In this document: in pieces, positions 7,780-16,879 of the stretch
How positions within the stretch are numbered: the stretch's first letter is position 1
Layout: every line of letters begins with the position of its first letter
Assembly: GCA_051453625.1 (NCBI GenBank)
Contig: JBOZIK010000001.1
Coordinates: 256,888,837-256,911,951 of the forward strand
Direction of reading: 5' to 3'
Origin: Welwitschia mirabilis
Lineage: Eukaryota > Gnetophyta > Gnetopsida > Welwitschiales
DNA: 23,115 nt
Notes under the pieces: model-generated
The model's input: the letters and a program-made list of their open reading frames with translations, nothing else
Database searches by the model: none
Told to the model about the DNA's origin: nothing
Program-made: the position numbers and the translations under genes

Positions 7780-9078
7780 GTGCGTAACATTGCATTTCAA
7801 TTTAAAATGTATTTGGTTAGTTACCTTCTTAATCCAAGGTAACTTTGCAAGTTCTTCTAAAAGAAGATCAATGCAGTGTGCTGCACAAGGAGTCCAATAT
7901 AAATGTGGATAATGATGTATAAGTAATCTACTTGCTGCCTTGTAGGCAGACCCATTATCTATAACAACCTACACATTATAGTAGCAAGAAGACTCAATAA
8001 AAAAATGAAATAAAAATACAAGCATAATAGATACAATTGCTATCTAGATTACTATTTACTTGGACAACCTTGTTAGGCCTTACTTCCTCAATCACCTTTT
8101 TGAACTAATCAAATAGAAAATTCACATTTCTAATATTGTCTGATGCATCAATTGATTTCAAAACCATTGTTCTTGAAACTGAGGCAATTAAAAAATTAAC
8201 AAGACTTCTTTCTCATCTATCAGTCCAACCATCCGCAAGAATGCCACATCCAAAATTATCCCAAACCTTTTTATGCTTTTTCATCATCTCTTCGATATCA
8301 TGTTTAACATCCTATAACATTGAAGTCCGCATCTCTATGTATGTGGGAGCTCTGAAATTACCTGCCCACACTTATTAATAGCATCACAAACCCTCTGAAA
8401 CATGGGACTTGCAAATGCATAAAATGGCAAACCCTATGAATACCAAAGCTGTGCAAGTATCTTGCATGCTCTCTTGATAACATCCTCCTTAGCACACATG
8501 CTTGCCTTGATTGTTTGCTGAGTACTAGGACCATGATGTGGAGGTAATAGATCCACAAGCTTGCCTTGAACGAGTAGATAATAAGACTCGAATCCATGTG
8601 AAGATGAGCCAAATGTGGGACTAGAAAGTGGAGGAGTGCTGCCACTTTGATGTTGGGCCTGGGCATCACTATCAACATCAACAGGGCTAAAAAAAGCATG
8701 TCCCTCTGTATTTGTGGTCATACACTCCCAACCATCAACTGTTCTCTTTCTAACTCTAGACATAGAGGTTTTGTGCTCACTTACAAAACCAAGGCCTGCT
8801 TTCTCCATTTGCCTTTCTGCTAAAAGATCAACGTGTTTTGCCTTATTGTTCTTTCTCTCTTGTCTACGGTTTAAATAGGTTCTCATTTCTTCCATAATGG
8901 AAAGGCTAGGTAGGTTAGGGCGAGGCACATTATCATGACTTGGTAATTGAGCAATATGATATTTCATTCTATTTACACCCCCATGATATGTGACCTAATA
9001 GTAATTGCATTTTAGCACATTTGAATTTGTAGTATCTGGTTGCGTACAATGTTGTCATGCTGGATCCCTCCTTGGCAT

Positions 9079-10284
9079 TGTTGAATTACTACAAAAAAGA
9101 ATCATGAATGTAAGTCTTTTTGCATATGGAATAGGAAAGAAAATGTATAGCAATCCAAGAACAGTGAAGACATTTTTGTCTAAGCACTTGTTCTCATCTT
9201 TTAAGTTCTAGTCTTCTAGAATCCATTGCTGGAAGATGCATTAGAAGACATAAGCTAAATAGTTTCTATAATTCTTGGCATTATACTTACACATTAACCT
9301 TTTTTTAATGAAATTTGAGATTTTTCATTGCTAGCAAATTTGGAGAGCAACTCTTACAGAAAACAGAATTAATGGATCAAAGCTAGTTTGTTAAAGGGTT
9401 TGAAGAACAGGAGGGGAAAGAAACTAGGTCTCTAACTGGTAACACTAGGCATGGGAAAATAGGCAGATTCCACCCTGATCATAAGGTTCTAAGGGGTGCT
9501 GCAGATATCTCCATGATCAAAGGCCTTAGGTCTCAACAAATTCCCTTCTGCTGTCCTGTGATAGGAAGCCATCTTCTTCCGTCGGAGACATACTCTTCTG
9601 ACCTGCATCGTTGTCATTTTCATTCTAAGTTGCATCAGTGTCTGAGATCTTCAAGAATGGTACTTTTTCCTGTTTATCACAGACCAGGCATTAACGATTT
9701 CACAGCCTCTCTGCGAGTGTCGAATTCACTGTGCCACAAGGGAGCAGAGGTAATTGAGGCCTGAAGCCTGCAAAACTTTTCTGGAGAAAGCTTCAAGGCG
9801 TTTTGATCATCCCTCATCACCGGTAATTTCGATCACATGCACTGCCGACTGAAAATTTTAAAGAAAGTGTCTGTGCTGGTCTGAGAAAGATTTCTGGCTA
9901 AAATTCACTCCCTTAGCTTCAGACCCTGCGATTGCCTGAAACAGGGAACCTTGTTATCTCTATCAAGGGAAGCAGGGGAAAAGCCAAGGTAATCTTCTCC
10001 TCCTTTCCTGATATTTTGATTAGGTTCTTGTTAAATTTCCATGCAAACAGAGCCTCACACCAAGATTACAGAATATTGCAATCTTGTTTCAGATATGATA
10101 TTATCATAAGTGCAGACTTTCTCATAATACCGCAATAGATTTTCTTGAAGCTCCTTTACTTTTTCCACAAGGGCTGCCTAATAACGGGTTGATTGAATTG
10201 GACTTCTTCCCAAAAATTGAGGAGAGATACCTATGGCCTGACACCAAGATTGATTTTTCTGTGTCTTTTAGCTTCTGGATGGAG
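9079..10284. other. Unassigned stretch: hAT 5' region and possible LINE-A 3' tail
   Basis: No protein homology is evident on either strand. From about 9310 to 10284 the sequence lies just downstream of the LINE-A coding remnant and may be its 3' untranslated region. A short T-run at 9300-9307 would read as an A-run on the LINE strand and is the only tail candidate. Short plus-strand frames at 9513-9764 and 9932-10138 look like chance. Confidence 0.3.
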
Positions 10285-11800
10285 GAAAGCTTGATTATAG
10301 TTGTGTCTTAATTTCTTTGATGATATAAAGGACAGCAAAATCTTTTTGCTTGAAGATCTTTGCGTTTCTGCCATGCCAAACTTGATAGATGCACATAGAG
10401 NNNNNNNNNNTAGAAACTCAGTGATGCTATGCTAGGAGGATCTAGACCTAAATCTCTATTTTAGTTGGATCATCAAGGCATTCCAGGAGGCTGCTGGGGG
10501 GTGAAGGTGAATTAGATTCAGTGCAGATCGGAGAAGAAGGGAACATGGAGGGCAGTCAAAGAAAATATGTTTTCTTGATTCTTCAGCCAGACTGCATAAA
10601 TTACCTTTAGGGTCAAGCAGAAACCCAAGCTTGAGCAGTCTATCTTTGGTAAACAGTCTATTATTGCAGGCTAACCAAGAGATAAAAGAGTGTTTTGGAA
10701 TAGCAAAATGATTCTAGACCAAAGAAACCAGTCTACCTTGGGGTCTTGGCCACACAAGTGCAAATAAGCTAAGAAAGTGGAGAATGGGGAGCCTGCTGCC
10801 TTCCAAACCAGTGCACCATTGATGACTTGTACACAACCTCCTAATTGGTTTCTGAGTTTCATAATATTTTCAATGATCTAAGAAGTGTTTTGTTTTACCT
10901 GGTATTGCCAGACATCTAATCCCTTAAAATAATATTCATTGCACCATTTAAACCAAAGTGTATCTTTCTTGAGCGCTAAGTCCCAGAGTTGAGTTAGCAC
11001 CAAAGCTTTGTTCATCAAAATGGTATCGATCAATCCCAAACAATCTGCTTTCTTTGGTTTCACCAGAATTTGCCATGCTATAAGGGCCTTCTTGGAATGA
11101 TCAGAGTCCCTGTCCAAAGGAATCTTCTGCAAAGAGAATTAATCTCACACAGGAGCTTGTTAGAAAGGAGAAAAACCTGCACCAGAAAGAAGACAAGGAC
11201 TGGAGCACAACTTTAACTAAAACAAGTCTAGCAACATAAGATAGAAATTTTGTAGTCCAGGATCTAATCTTCTAAGTTACCCTGAGAATTAGAGGTAAGC
11301 AATCTACAATAGATAGTTTCTTGGAGTTAAGAGGCACTCCAAGGTATCTAACTGGTAGGGTGCCTTCACTGAATCCTAGCAGTTGAAGATATCTATCTTT
11401 TTGCCCTCGAGATAATCCTCCAAAGAGAGCCTGAACTCTTAGAGAGATTTGCCTTAAGTCCAGAGACTTCTGTGAAGAGATTTACAGCTTGTTTCATACA
11501 GCGAATGGAGCTAGCATCTCCTTTATAGAATAAAAATAAATCATCAGCATAACACAAATGGGTGGTTTGAAGCCTATGACATTTTGGGTGGAAGCGAAAT
11601 TGGGGATCCTTGGCCATCTTGTTAAGACCCCTGGAAAGTTACTCCATAACGAGGGAGAAGAGGTAAGGGGACAAAGGATCGGCTTGTCTGAGACCCCCCT
11701 TTTCCAGGGAAATAACACACATTTACTCTTTAGTCTTTCTGTAGAGATCTACAACGACGACCATTTCCCCACAGGAAAGGATGCTCCATGATTTCTGTTT
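10285..11800 (-). pseudogene. LINE-A: 5'-truncated L1-type reverse transcriptase
   Basis: Read leftward from about 11800, the order is a GLRQADPLSPYLFSLVME block (about 11710-11640), KDPQFRFHPKCHRLQTTHLC with the active-site box YADD (11551-11540), then VNLFTEVSGLKANLSKS, LPVRYLGVPLNSKKLS, SFISWLACNNRLFTKDRLLK, CSLAEESRKHIFFDC (the zf-RVT domain, about 10690-10550) and NAKIFKQKDFAVLYIIKEIK at the C-terminus (about 10370-10285). In L1-type LINEs this enzyme copies the transcript at a nicked target. The endonuclease and the first part of reverse transcriptase are absent, as expected from 5' truncation during target-primed insertion. Several frame changes and stops are present, and 10 N fall at 10401-10410. 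It lies inside the hAT element upstream of the transposase. Confidence 0.85.
10401..10410. other. Assembly gap, 10 N
   Basis: A 10-base gap within the LINE-A C-terminal coding remnant. Confidence 0.95.
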
Positions 11801-13016
11801 GATTAAGAATGACCATTGGCATTTGAATACATGACGTAAGTGTTCTAGTCATTTGGCTTGGAATCTATTTTCTCTAAGACTCTTAACACATTAAAAAAAC
11901 TTTCCATGTATGGTTATCTGAATATCTACCTTGAGTTGATACTTGATACAACATAGTAAATTTACTAAATTATAATTTATAAACAACTGGAGCTTTAAGT
12001 TTTTCACCTTTTAATATTTCATTTTAGAGTTTGGATCCTTTACCTTAAAAACTAAATTTATTAACTCTCAAGCAACTGCATAATTTGACTATGAGAATGA
12101 AGTATAGATGAGAACTGAACCATATGAAACAACATAACTAGGAATGAATGCAAGAATGCAACTAATAGTACTTAAAATATGTAATGCCTCACATTTTACT
12201 CACAAATCTTCCACACATAGTAGATAGGACAAATGTCAATCTTCATAACTTTGGGTGGCTGTTGTGATGCTTTTGATTGTAAATCTCTTCCATGCATGTG
12301 TACGCAAGAACAACTTGAGTGTATTTTGTATGCCTTTTAATTTATCAACTTGTAGACCAAATTTGTAAGAGCTTTGAACAAGGTTTAATTTTCAATATTT
12401 CTCAGTTTTTGCAAAATAACAATTAAAAAATAATTAGGCAGCCCAAGTAGGTTTTTAAGTCTTGCATATTATTTATCTCCAGTTATGATTTGTTATGGAT
12501 GACAATTTTACAAACAACTAACATCTATGAACTACACTGAGTAGTTGAGCACTTGAGCTTGCCTTTGCTTTGACTGACTGTTGTAGCATTGCAAATGTGC
12601 TGCACTCCTTCTGTGTTTAATGCGTGACTTCATGCTCCTCCTAAGTGTGCCTCTTCTCTCTCTCTCTATGACACTGCAGCTGCGTTTTCTCTTTGTGCTT
12701 GCTGGCCATGCTCGATCTTTGTCAATACTTAATACCATGCGTGCTTCTGCTCCTTTGCTATCCTCCTCTGTGTGTTCATTTCTCAGTTTTTCCATACCTA
12801 CACGTGACTTATTGCCAACTCGCTCTTCTCTTTGTTCTTTGTTCTGCGTCTGCAAAAAGGGCCAATCTGCAAACGAGGTCAGTTTATGTAATGACGACTG
12901 GAGAAGCTGACTCTTTCTTCATGATTAGTTGTGCGAGATTCAGGTAGCGACTAGTCTCCAATAGTCGCTGCAAATAGTCATGTTGACTCAAAAAAAGTCA
13001 ACGCTAAAAAATTGTG
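11801..13016. other. Non-coding 5' part of the hAT element
   Basis: No gene is seen. The sequence is AT-rich to about 12540. Bases 12600-12860 are pyrimidine-rich on the plus strand with a CTCTCTCTCT run at 12656-12666, giving long but unconvincing frames on both strands. From 12940 onward short GCGACTA, AGTCGC and GTTGAC motifs become frequent, marking the element's right subterminal region. Confidence 0.45.
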
Positions 13017-13047
13017 GCGACTAAGCACTCTAACAGTGTTTAGTCGC
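13017..13047. repeat. Palindrome in the hAT right subterminal region
   Basis: GCGACTAAGCACT and AGTGTTTAGTCGC are 13-base inverted arms with one mismatch (a G:T pair in RNA), separated by CTAAC. The arms contain the GCGACTA motif repeated elsewhere in this end. It lies 17 bases inside the element boundary. Confidence 0.85.
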
Positions 13048-13063
13048 GGCCAAATTAAACACG

Positions 13064-13072
13064 GGTACTACT
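13064..13072 (+). repeat. Target-site duplication, right copy
   Basis: GGTACTACT, identical to 4546-4554. The next bases (ATTGTTAAGAAG) continue gag in the frame of the left half, matching GTGGTTAAGAAC in the unbroken Copia-1 gag. Confidence 0.8.
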
Positions 13073-13700
13073 ATTGTTAAGAAGTCCAAGCTCCAAATGT
13101 TAGTGACTATGTTTGAGAATGTTAGAAGAGCATGAATCTATCTTTGAATAGGCCACCAAGAACAATGACTTGGTGAATGGTATGTGTGGTTTGGGTGAAG
13201 TGCTTCTTGACAATAAGTTGTAAGGAAAATTTTTACTGGTCTAGACAAGAGATTCAAAACTAAAATTATTGTGATACAAGAATGCAAGGACATTCACTAG
13301 AGATCAAGCTTCAAAAGCTCAAATGGTTTTAATAGCTCATGAAGCAAGACTTTGTGCGGATGGTGAACCAAAAAGAAAAAGCATTGCCTTGAGGGCTCTA
13401 GCTAACCAAGAAACAAAACTAGACCAGAGGAAGAAGACGACTCGGTGCTTCTTGCTAAGAAGTTCAAGAAATTTCTAAAGAGAAATAAAGGGTCCAAAGT
13501 CATCAAAATGAACAAGAAAATGAAAAGGGCCAAAGAAAGAGGAAATTGTAAGCTCAAAGGGAGGAAAGCTTTAAAAATAACTTGGAATCATGATGATGAT
13601 AATGTAGGTTCAAATGCATCTCAGTGAGAAAATAATGACAATGAATTTGGTCTTATGATGCTTACTAATGGGGATGAAATTAAATTTGAGGTATGTGAAC
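13064..13700 (+). pseudogene. Copia-2 gag, C-terminal half
   Basis: The gag interrupted at 4554 continues here: GTTIVKKSKLQMLVTMFENV, then after frame changes HESIFE, SLDKRFKTKIIVIQECKDIH, ARLCADGEPKRKSIALRAL, SVLLAKKFKKFLKRNKG and KALKITWNHDDD. These follow the order of plant copia gags: the UBN2 domain end, the KSIAL segment, the LLxxxFKKF segment before the zinc knuckle, and the KKAL-TW segment after it. At the expected first knuckle only GNCKLKG remains. Stops and at least three frame changes are present. It runs on directly into the pol region. Confidence 0.85.
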
Positions 13701-14330
13701 ATACCAATATTTAGACAATGATATTCACGGAGCTTATGATAAATTGTATGAGCAAAGTCTTCTGCTAAGAAAGAAAAACACAAAATGTAAGCAAAGACTT
13801 CTAGACCACTAACAAAATTGGGGAGGCAAAGGATAGCAATGAATAGCTTGAAAGGAGTTACATGAAGGTCAAACTATCAAGAAAGATTCACACAAGGAGG
13901 AAGATTCTTGAGATGCTCTTAGGTTCAGGTAAATCACTTCATGATAGTTTAGCTATTGGATCCTTAAGCAAGCTCTCTTTCCCTTAATCTAGCAGAAATA
14001 AATTTGTTAAAGTTGGTAGGTTAGCTTTGAATTCAAAACATCTAGTTCTTCTTGATATTGCAATAGCACTGGTCACATAAAGTTTAATTGTCCTTTTCAA
14101 AAGGCATTTTTGTTTGTTGATGATGCATATTGATTTGTTCTAATGGAGACCCCTTAAAGGAAGATGTTCAAGAAATGAATTAAAAACAGTGCAGTAGGGG
14201 ACTACATTGCTCACGTTGTCTTGAAAGCAAGCGAACGCCTAAGATGGCGAAGAGGTCACATATGAAGACACGAAAAAAATCTAGAATCATTGCTAAGTGA
14301 GTTACTATAGACTCATGTATTCTTAAAACT
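13701..14330 (+). pseudogene. Copia-2 gag-pol junction with decayed zinc knuckle
   Basis: Most of this stretch cannot be aligned by eye. At 14056-14097 one frame reads YCNSTGHIKFNCPF, a CCHC knuckle (C-x4-H-x4-C) whose first cysteine has become serine and which is preceded by a stop. The protease catalytic DSG motif expected between here and 14340 could not be found. Confidence rests on the flanking gag and pre-integrase blocks. Confidence 0.6.
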
Positions 14331-14610
14331 GATGAGGCTCTGTGTGTTGATGGGTTAAAGCACAATCTTCTTAGCATTGCTCAAATATGTGATAGAGAAT
14401 ATAAAGTAGTGTTTGGTAAATTTGAATGTATAATATTTCATGATGTATATAATAAGGTGATTTCAACTATTACGAGGATTGGTAATCGTTATGTTCTAGG
14501 ATGTTGATTCACTCAAGATGGTCAGTCTTTTCTTTGGTATAGGAGTCTTGGTCATCTTAAGATGGAAACCTTGAGGAAGATAGCAAATGAACGATTGTTT
14601 GTGCACTCTA
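14331..14610 (+). pseudogene. Copia-2 protease end and GAG-pre-integrase domain
   Basis: The frame reads ALCVDGLKHNLLSIAQICD, YKVVFGKFECIIFHD, GNRYVLG, a stop, then FLWYRSLGHLKMETLRKI. GLKHNLLSI marks the end of the copia protease. W-x-R-x-LGH (14536-14559) is the histidine motif of the GAG-pre-integrase zinc-binding domain; the first histidine of the usual WHxRLGH is tyrosine here. It joins the integrase core downstream. One TGA breaks the frame at about 14505. Confidence 0.85.
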
Positions 14611-15105
14611 AAGAATTAGCAGAAGCAAACTAGACTCATGTGATGCATTACGATGGAGAAACAAATGAGAACTTCCTTCCAAAAGAGGGGGAAGGGGAAA
14701 AAAGGGTCTCTACCACCAGATCTCTTGAACTAATTCATATGGATCTAGTAGGTCCCTTCAGGAGCATAAGTGTTGGACAGAGGCTCTTGTTGATTAGTAC
14801 ATAGGATTTTCATTTGTTGCTTCCCTTACAAACAACAATGATGCTTCTATTGAGGTTGAAAAGACTCTTAAGAAAGTGCAACTCTCAAAGGATATAGAAT
14901 TAGATCCATCTTAAAAGGGTATATTTTAAATAATCTCGTAATGATTTTGTTGTTAATTACCAATTTTTGGTCCCTAGGACCCTTTTTAACAGAATGGTGT
15001 GTGTAAAAGAAAGAAGGGGTTGATTCTTGGCATGTGAAGAATAATATTAAATGAATATAAAACTTGCAACATGTTTCTTGGAGGAAAGCTATTAACATGT
15101 TTCTA
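14611..15105 (+). pseudogene. Copia-2 integrase core, broken
   Basis: STTRSLELIHMDLVGPF (14712-14760) carries the first catalytic aspartate of the DDE integrase (GAT, 14742-14744). A decayed VDDF-type block follows near 14800 with a stop. NNDASIEVEKTLKKVQ and KGYRIRSI come next, where the second catalytic aspartate (usual RSD-HG) is gone. Near 14965-15010 a PRT...NRMV trace marks the usual PRTPQQNGVVERKNR segment, then LNEYK and FLEE. Integrase would insert the element's cDNA into the genome. Recognisable sequence stops near 15100, well short of the usual domain end. Confidence 0.75.
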
Positions 15106-15955
15106 AGGACATGTCGTAAGGATTTGGGAAGGTATAGTATTTGAAAAATTGCAGCTAATCTCTGATTTGGTGATTAATCACTGAGCAAATAAAATTTTTA
15201 TTGGATGAGCCCAATATGATTAGATTAAATATACATTTTTTACAATCTTAAAAATCAATGTTAATTAGCTAATTAGTATCCCATGCCACTAATCTTAGAT
15301 TAGAGAAGATAAATCCTCAAAATGAAAAAAGAAAAGAAGGTTTAAACTTTGAAAAGGGACAAAAACACATTTGTTTGGTAGTGCAAAGTGCACATCCAGT
15401 CCACAAGTGAGTAGTAGCCAAGAAAATAATAGCAACCATGAAAGATTTACAGATTCGATTTATTCTTCAACTATGAGGAGCTAAATCCAAATGTGTACTT
15501 ATAAACTTTCTCTTTCATTGGCTATGAATGTCTCTAAATCTTATATCATTAGGATATACAAAGGAGAGGTTTATAAGTTGTCTGTTTTGGAGCTTTCAAA
15601 TTGAAACTTCTTTTTGAACATTCTCTTGCCATGTTTTAAATTCTTTTTGAACATCTATTATGATTGTAATATTGCTAAAATGTTAAAGCAGATAGATAGA
15701 TTTGTGCATGTCTTCATTGTTGTCTATTACTATCATATTTTCTAGACATTATATTCCTAATGTTATATGTTTATTAGATGCTATAGCATGTGTGGAATCT
15801 TGTCTCAGTGGAGTTCATGGAAAAATTCATTTTTCTATGTCTCTTATTTTTTATGCAGTTTTGTTGTTAATTTGAAGATTAATCTTTGGTCTAGACCAAT
15901 TTGTTGCTGATTTCTAATTCTAAACTTATGTTGACTATTCATTGATTTAACAGTT
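15106..15955. other. Unassigned segment replacing the end of Copia-2 integrase
   Basis: About 850 bases with no copia homology lie between the integrase core and the serine-rich linker before reverse transcriptase, where about 200 residues of pol would be expected. It is AT-rich, with no domain on either strand and no clear terminal repeats or target duplication. It could be another insertion coupled with a deletion, or coding sequence decayed beyond recognition. Confidence 0.4.
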
Positions 15956-16835
15956 TTCAATCACAGCGAAGGAATTGAGGATAATGATGTCGTAGTTCAC
16001 TTATCAAGCGATTCCTTATGTCCCCTTTCATTACCCTTGTCCTCAAACATAATAGATGACAATGACATAACTCCTCCATCCACTGTGAAGCAGTCATCTT
16101 CTACGATTGATGACATCTCTTGCATTGCTAATATATCTTCTTCATCTCCATCACAAATTAGATGCACCTTGTTGTCTCCTAGCACGTGAAGGCATCATCC
16201 AACAAATTGTCATTAGAGACTATGATTTAGGAGTAGAGACAAGAAGAGGTATGGAGAATATTTGTGATAACTTTTGCTTTGTTTCATAGGTGGAGAAGAA
16301 TAACAATGAAGCTTCAAGGGATAGCTATTATATAGAGGCCATGCAAAAAGACCTAAACCAATTTGCAAGAACTGATGTATGGCAACTAGTTCCTAGAGAT
16401 CAATGTAAGCATGTGGTAGGAACCAAATGGGTGTTCAAAAATAAAATGGATGAAGATGGAACATTATGCAAAACAAAGCTTGACTAGTGGCACAAGGTTA
16501 CACACAATTGAGGTATTGATTATAGTTGCTAAATTAGAAATCGTTAGAATTTAATTCAGTTTTGCTGCTTCTTATAAGATTAGGTTTTCAAAAACAGATG
16601 TAAAAATTGCATTTTTTTAAAGATGTTACTATTAGCTAGGAAGTCTCATGTAGAGAAGCCTCTAGGTTTCATTGATAGTTAAGAACCTGATCATGTATAC
16701 AACTTGAAGAAAGCACTCTGGACTCAAGTAAGCTCCTAGAACATGGTATGAGAAGCTTTCTAGTTTTCTCTTAAGATTTTAGTCCATGTTAAGGTTGATC
16801 CAACTCTATCTGTGAAAAAAAAAAGGTAAATTTGG
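15956..16835 (+). pseudogene. Copia-2 reverse transcriptase, N-terminal part (RVT_2)
   Basis: A serine- and aspartate-rich linker (15960-16180) is followed by GVETRRGMENICDNFCFVS and then YYIEAMQKDLNQFARTDVWQ, GTKWVFKNKMDEDG (16419-16460), LVAQGYTQ, GIDY, AKLEIVRI, FSFAASYKI, KTDVK, EKPLGFID, EPDHVYNLKKALW and WYEKLSSFLL. This is the opening of the Ty1/copia RVT_2 domain in the usual order. Frameshifts and stops are frequent. It fades after VKVDPTLSVKKK (about 16790-16830), just before the YVDD active site would appear, because LINE-B starts there. The RNase H domain is not in the window. Confidence 0.9.
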
Positions 16836-16879
16836 TTTTTTCTGTTTTCTCAAAAGAAGTTAAAAATTTGGTTTTACTG

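Larger units (their letters stand above)
5165..9078 (-). pseudogene. hAT transposase (BED zinc finger, DUF659, hAT-C), broken
   Basis: This DNA transposase would excise and reinsert the element. ATG at 9078 begins MPRRDPA, where a stop replaces the W of the DPAW signature, then a BED finger (LKCNY..., GGVNRMKYHIAQLPSHD) with its second cysteine lost. DUF659 blocks follow: GLPFYAFASPMFQRVCDAIN, GILADGWTDR, RSLVNFLIASVSRTMVLKS, then KVVQ joined to VVIDNGSAYKAASRLL, PHLYWTPCAAHCIDLLLEEL and RPRNTRFATNSMLLDSM. The hAT-C dimer domain is DWWTNYGLDTLALKEIAIRI joined to KKSVFEHIHSKKRNKL, KRLNDLVFVHHNL. Introns with GT-AG ends fit at 8059-7969, 7824-7731 and 5729-5627. A donor at 6520 lacks a good partner near 6400. 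There are several stops, a frameshift near 8355, an LTR insertion near 6100 and four gaps. Confidence 0.85.
4555..13063 (-). mobile_element. hAT-superfamily DNA transposon, decayed and invaded
   Basis: The boundaries come from the 9-base direct repeat and from the gag reading frame, which is unbroken in homology if this interval is removed. The interval holds a BED/DUF659/hAT-C transposase on the minus strand. The ends are rich in GTCGAC, GTCAGC and GCGACTA motifs. Terminal inverted repeats are weak: the left end starts TATTGATTAAATAGTTGG, and the right end read inward is CGTGTTTAATTTGG. Later arrivals inside it are a copia-type LTR end (5987-6097) and LINE-A (about 10285-11800). Gap sizes make the true length uncertain. 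Confidence 0.75.

Noticed and set aside
8352-8361. Ten bases starting GT and ending AG in the transposase where the frame shifts, suggesting a tiny intron
   Set aside because: Ten bases is far too short to splice, and removing ten does not restore the frame. A simple frameshift is enough.
9275-11823. TTGGCATT at 9275-9282 and 11816-11823 as a LINE-A target duplication
   Set aside because: Neither copy is adjacent to a proven end of the LINE or to its A-run, and an eight-base match over this search space is not rare.
12532-12910. Overlapping frames of 107 codons (minus) and 96 and 84 codons (plus)
   Set aside because: They arise from low-complexity pyrimidine-rich DNA that is open on both strands, show no family similarity, and lie in the non-coding 5' part of the hAT element.
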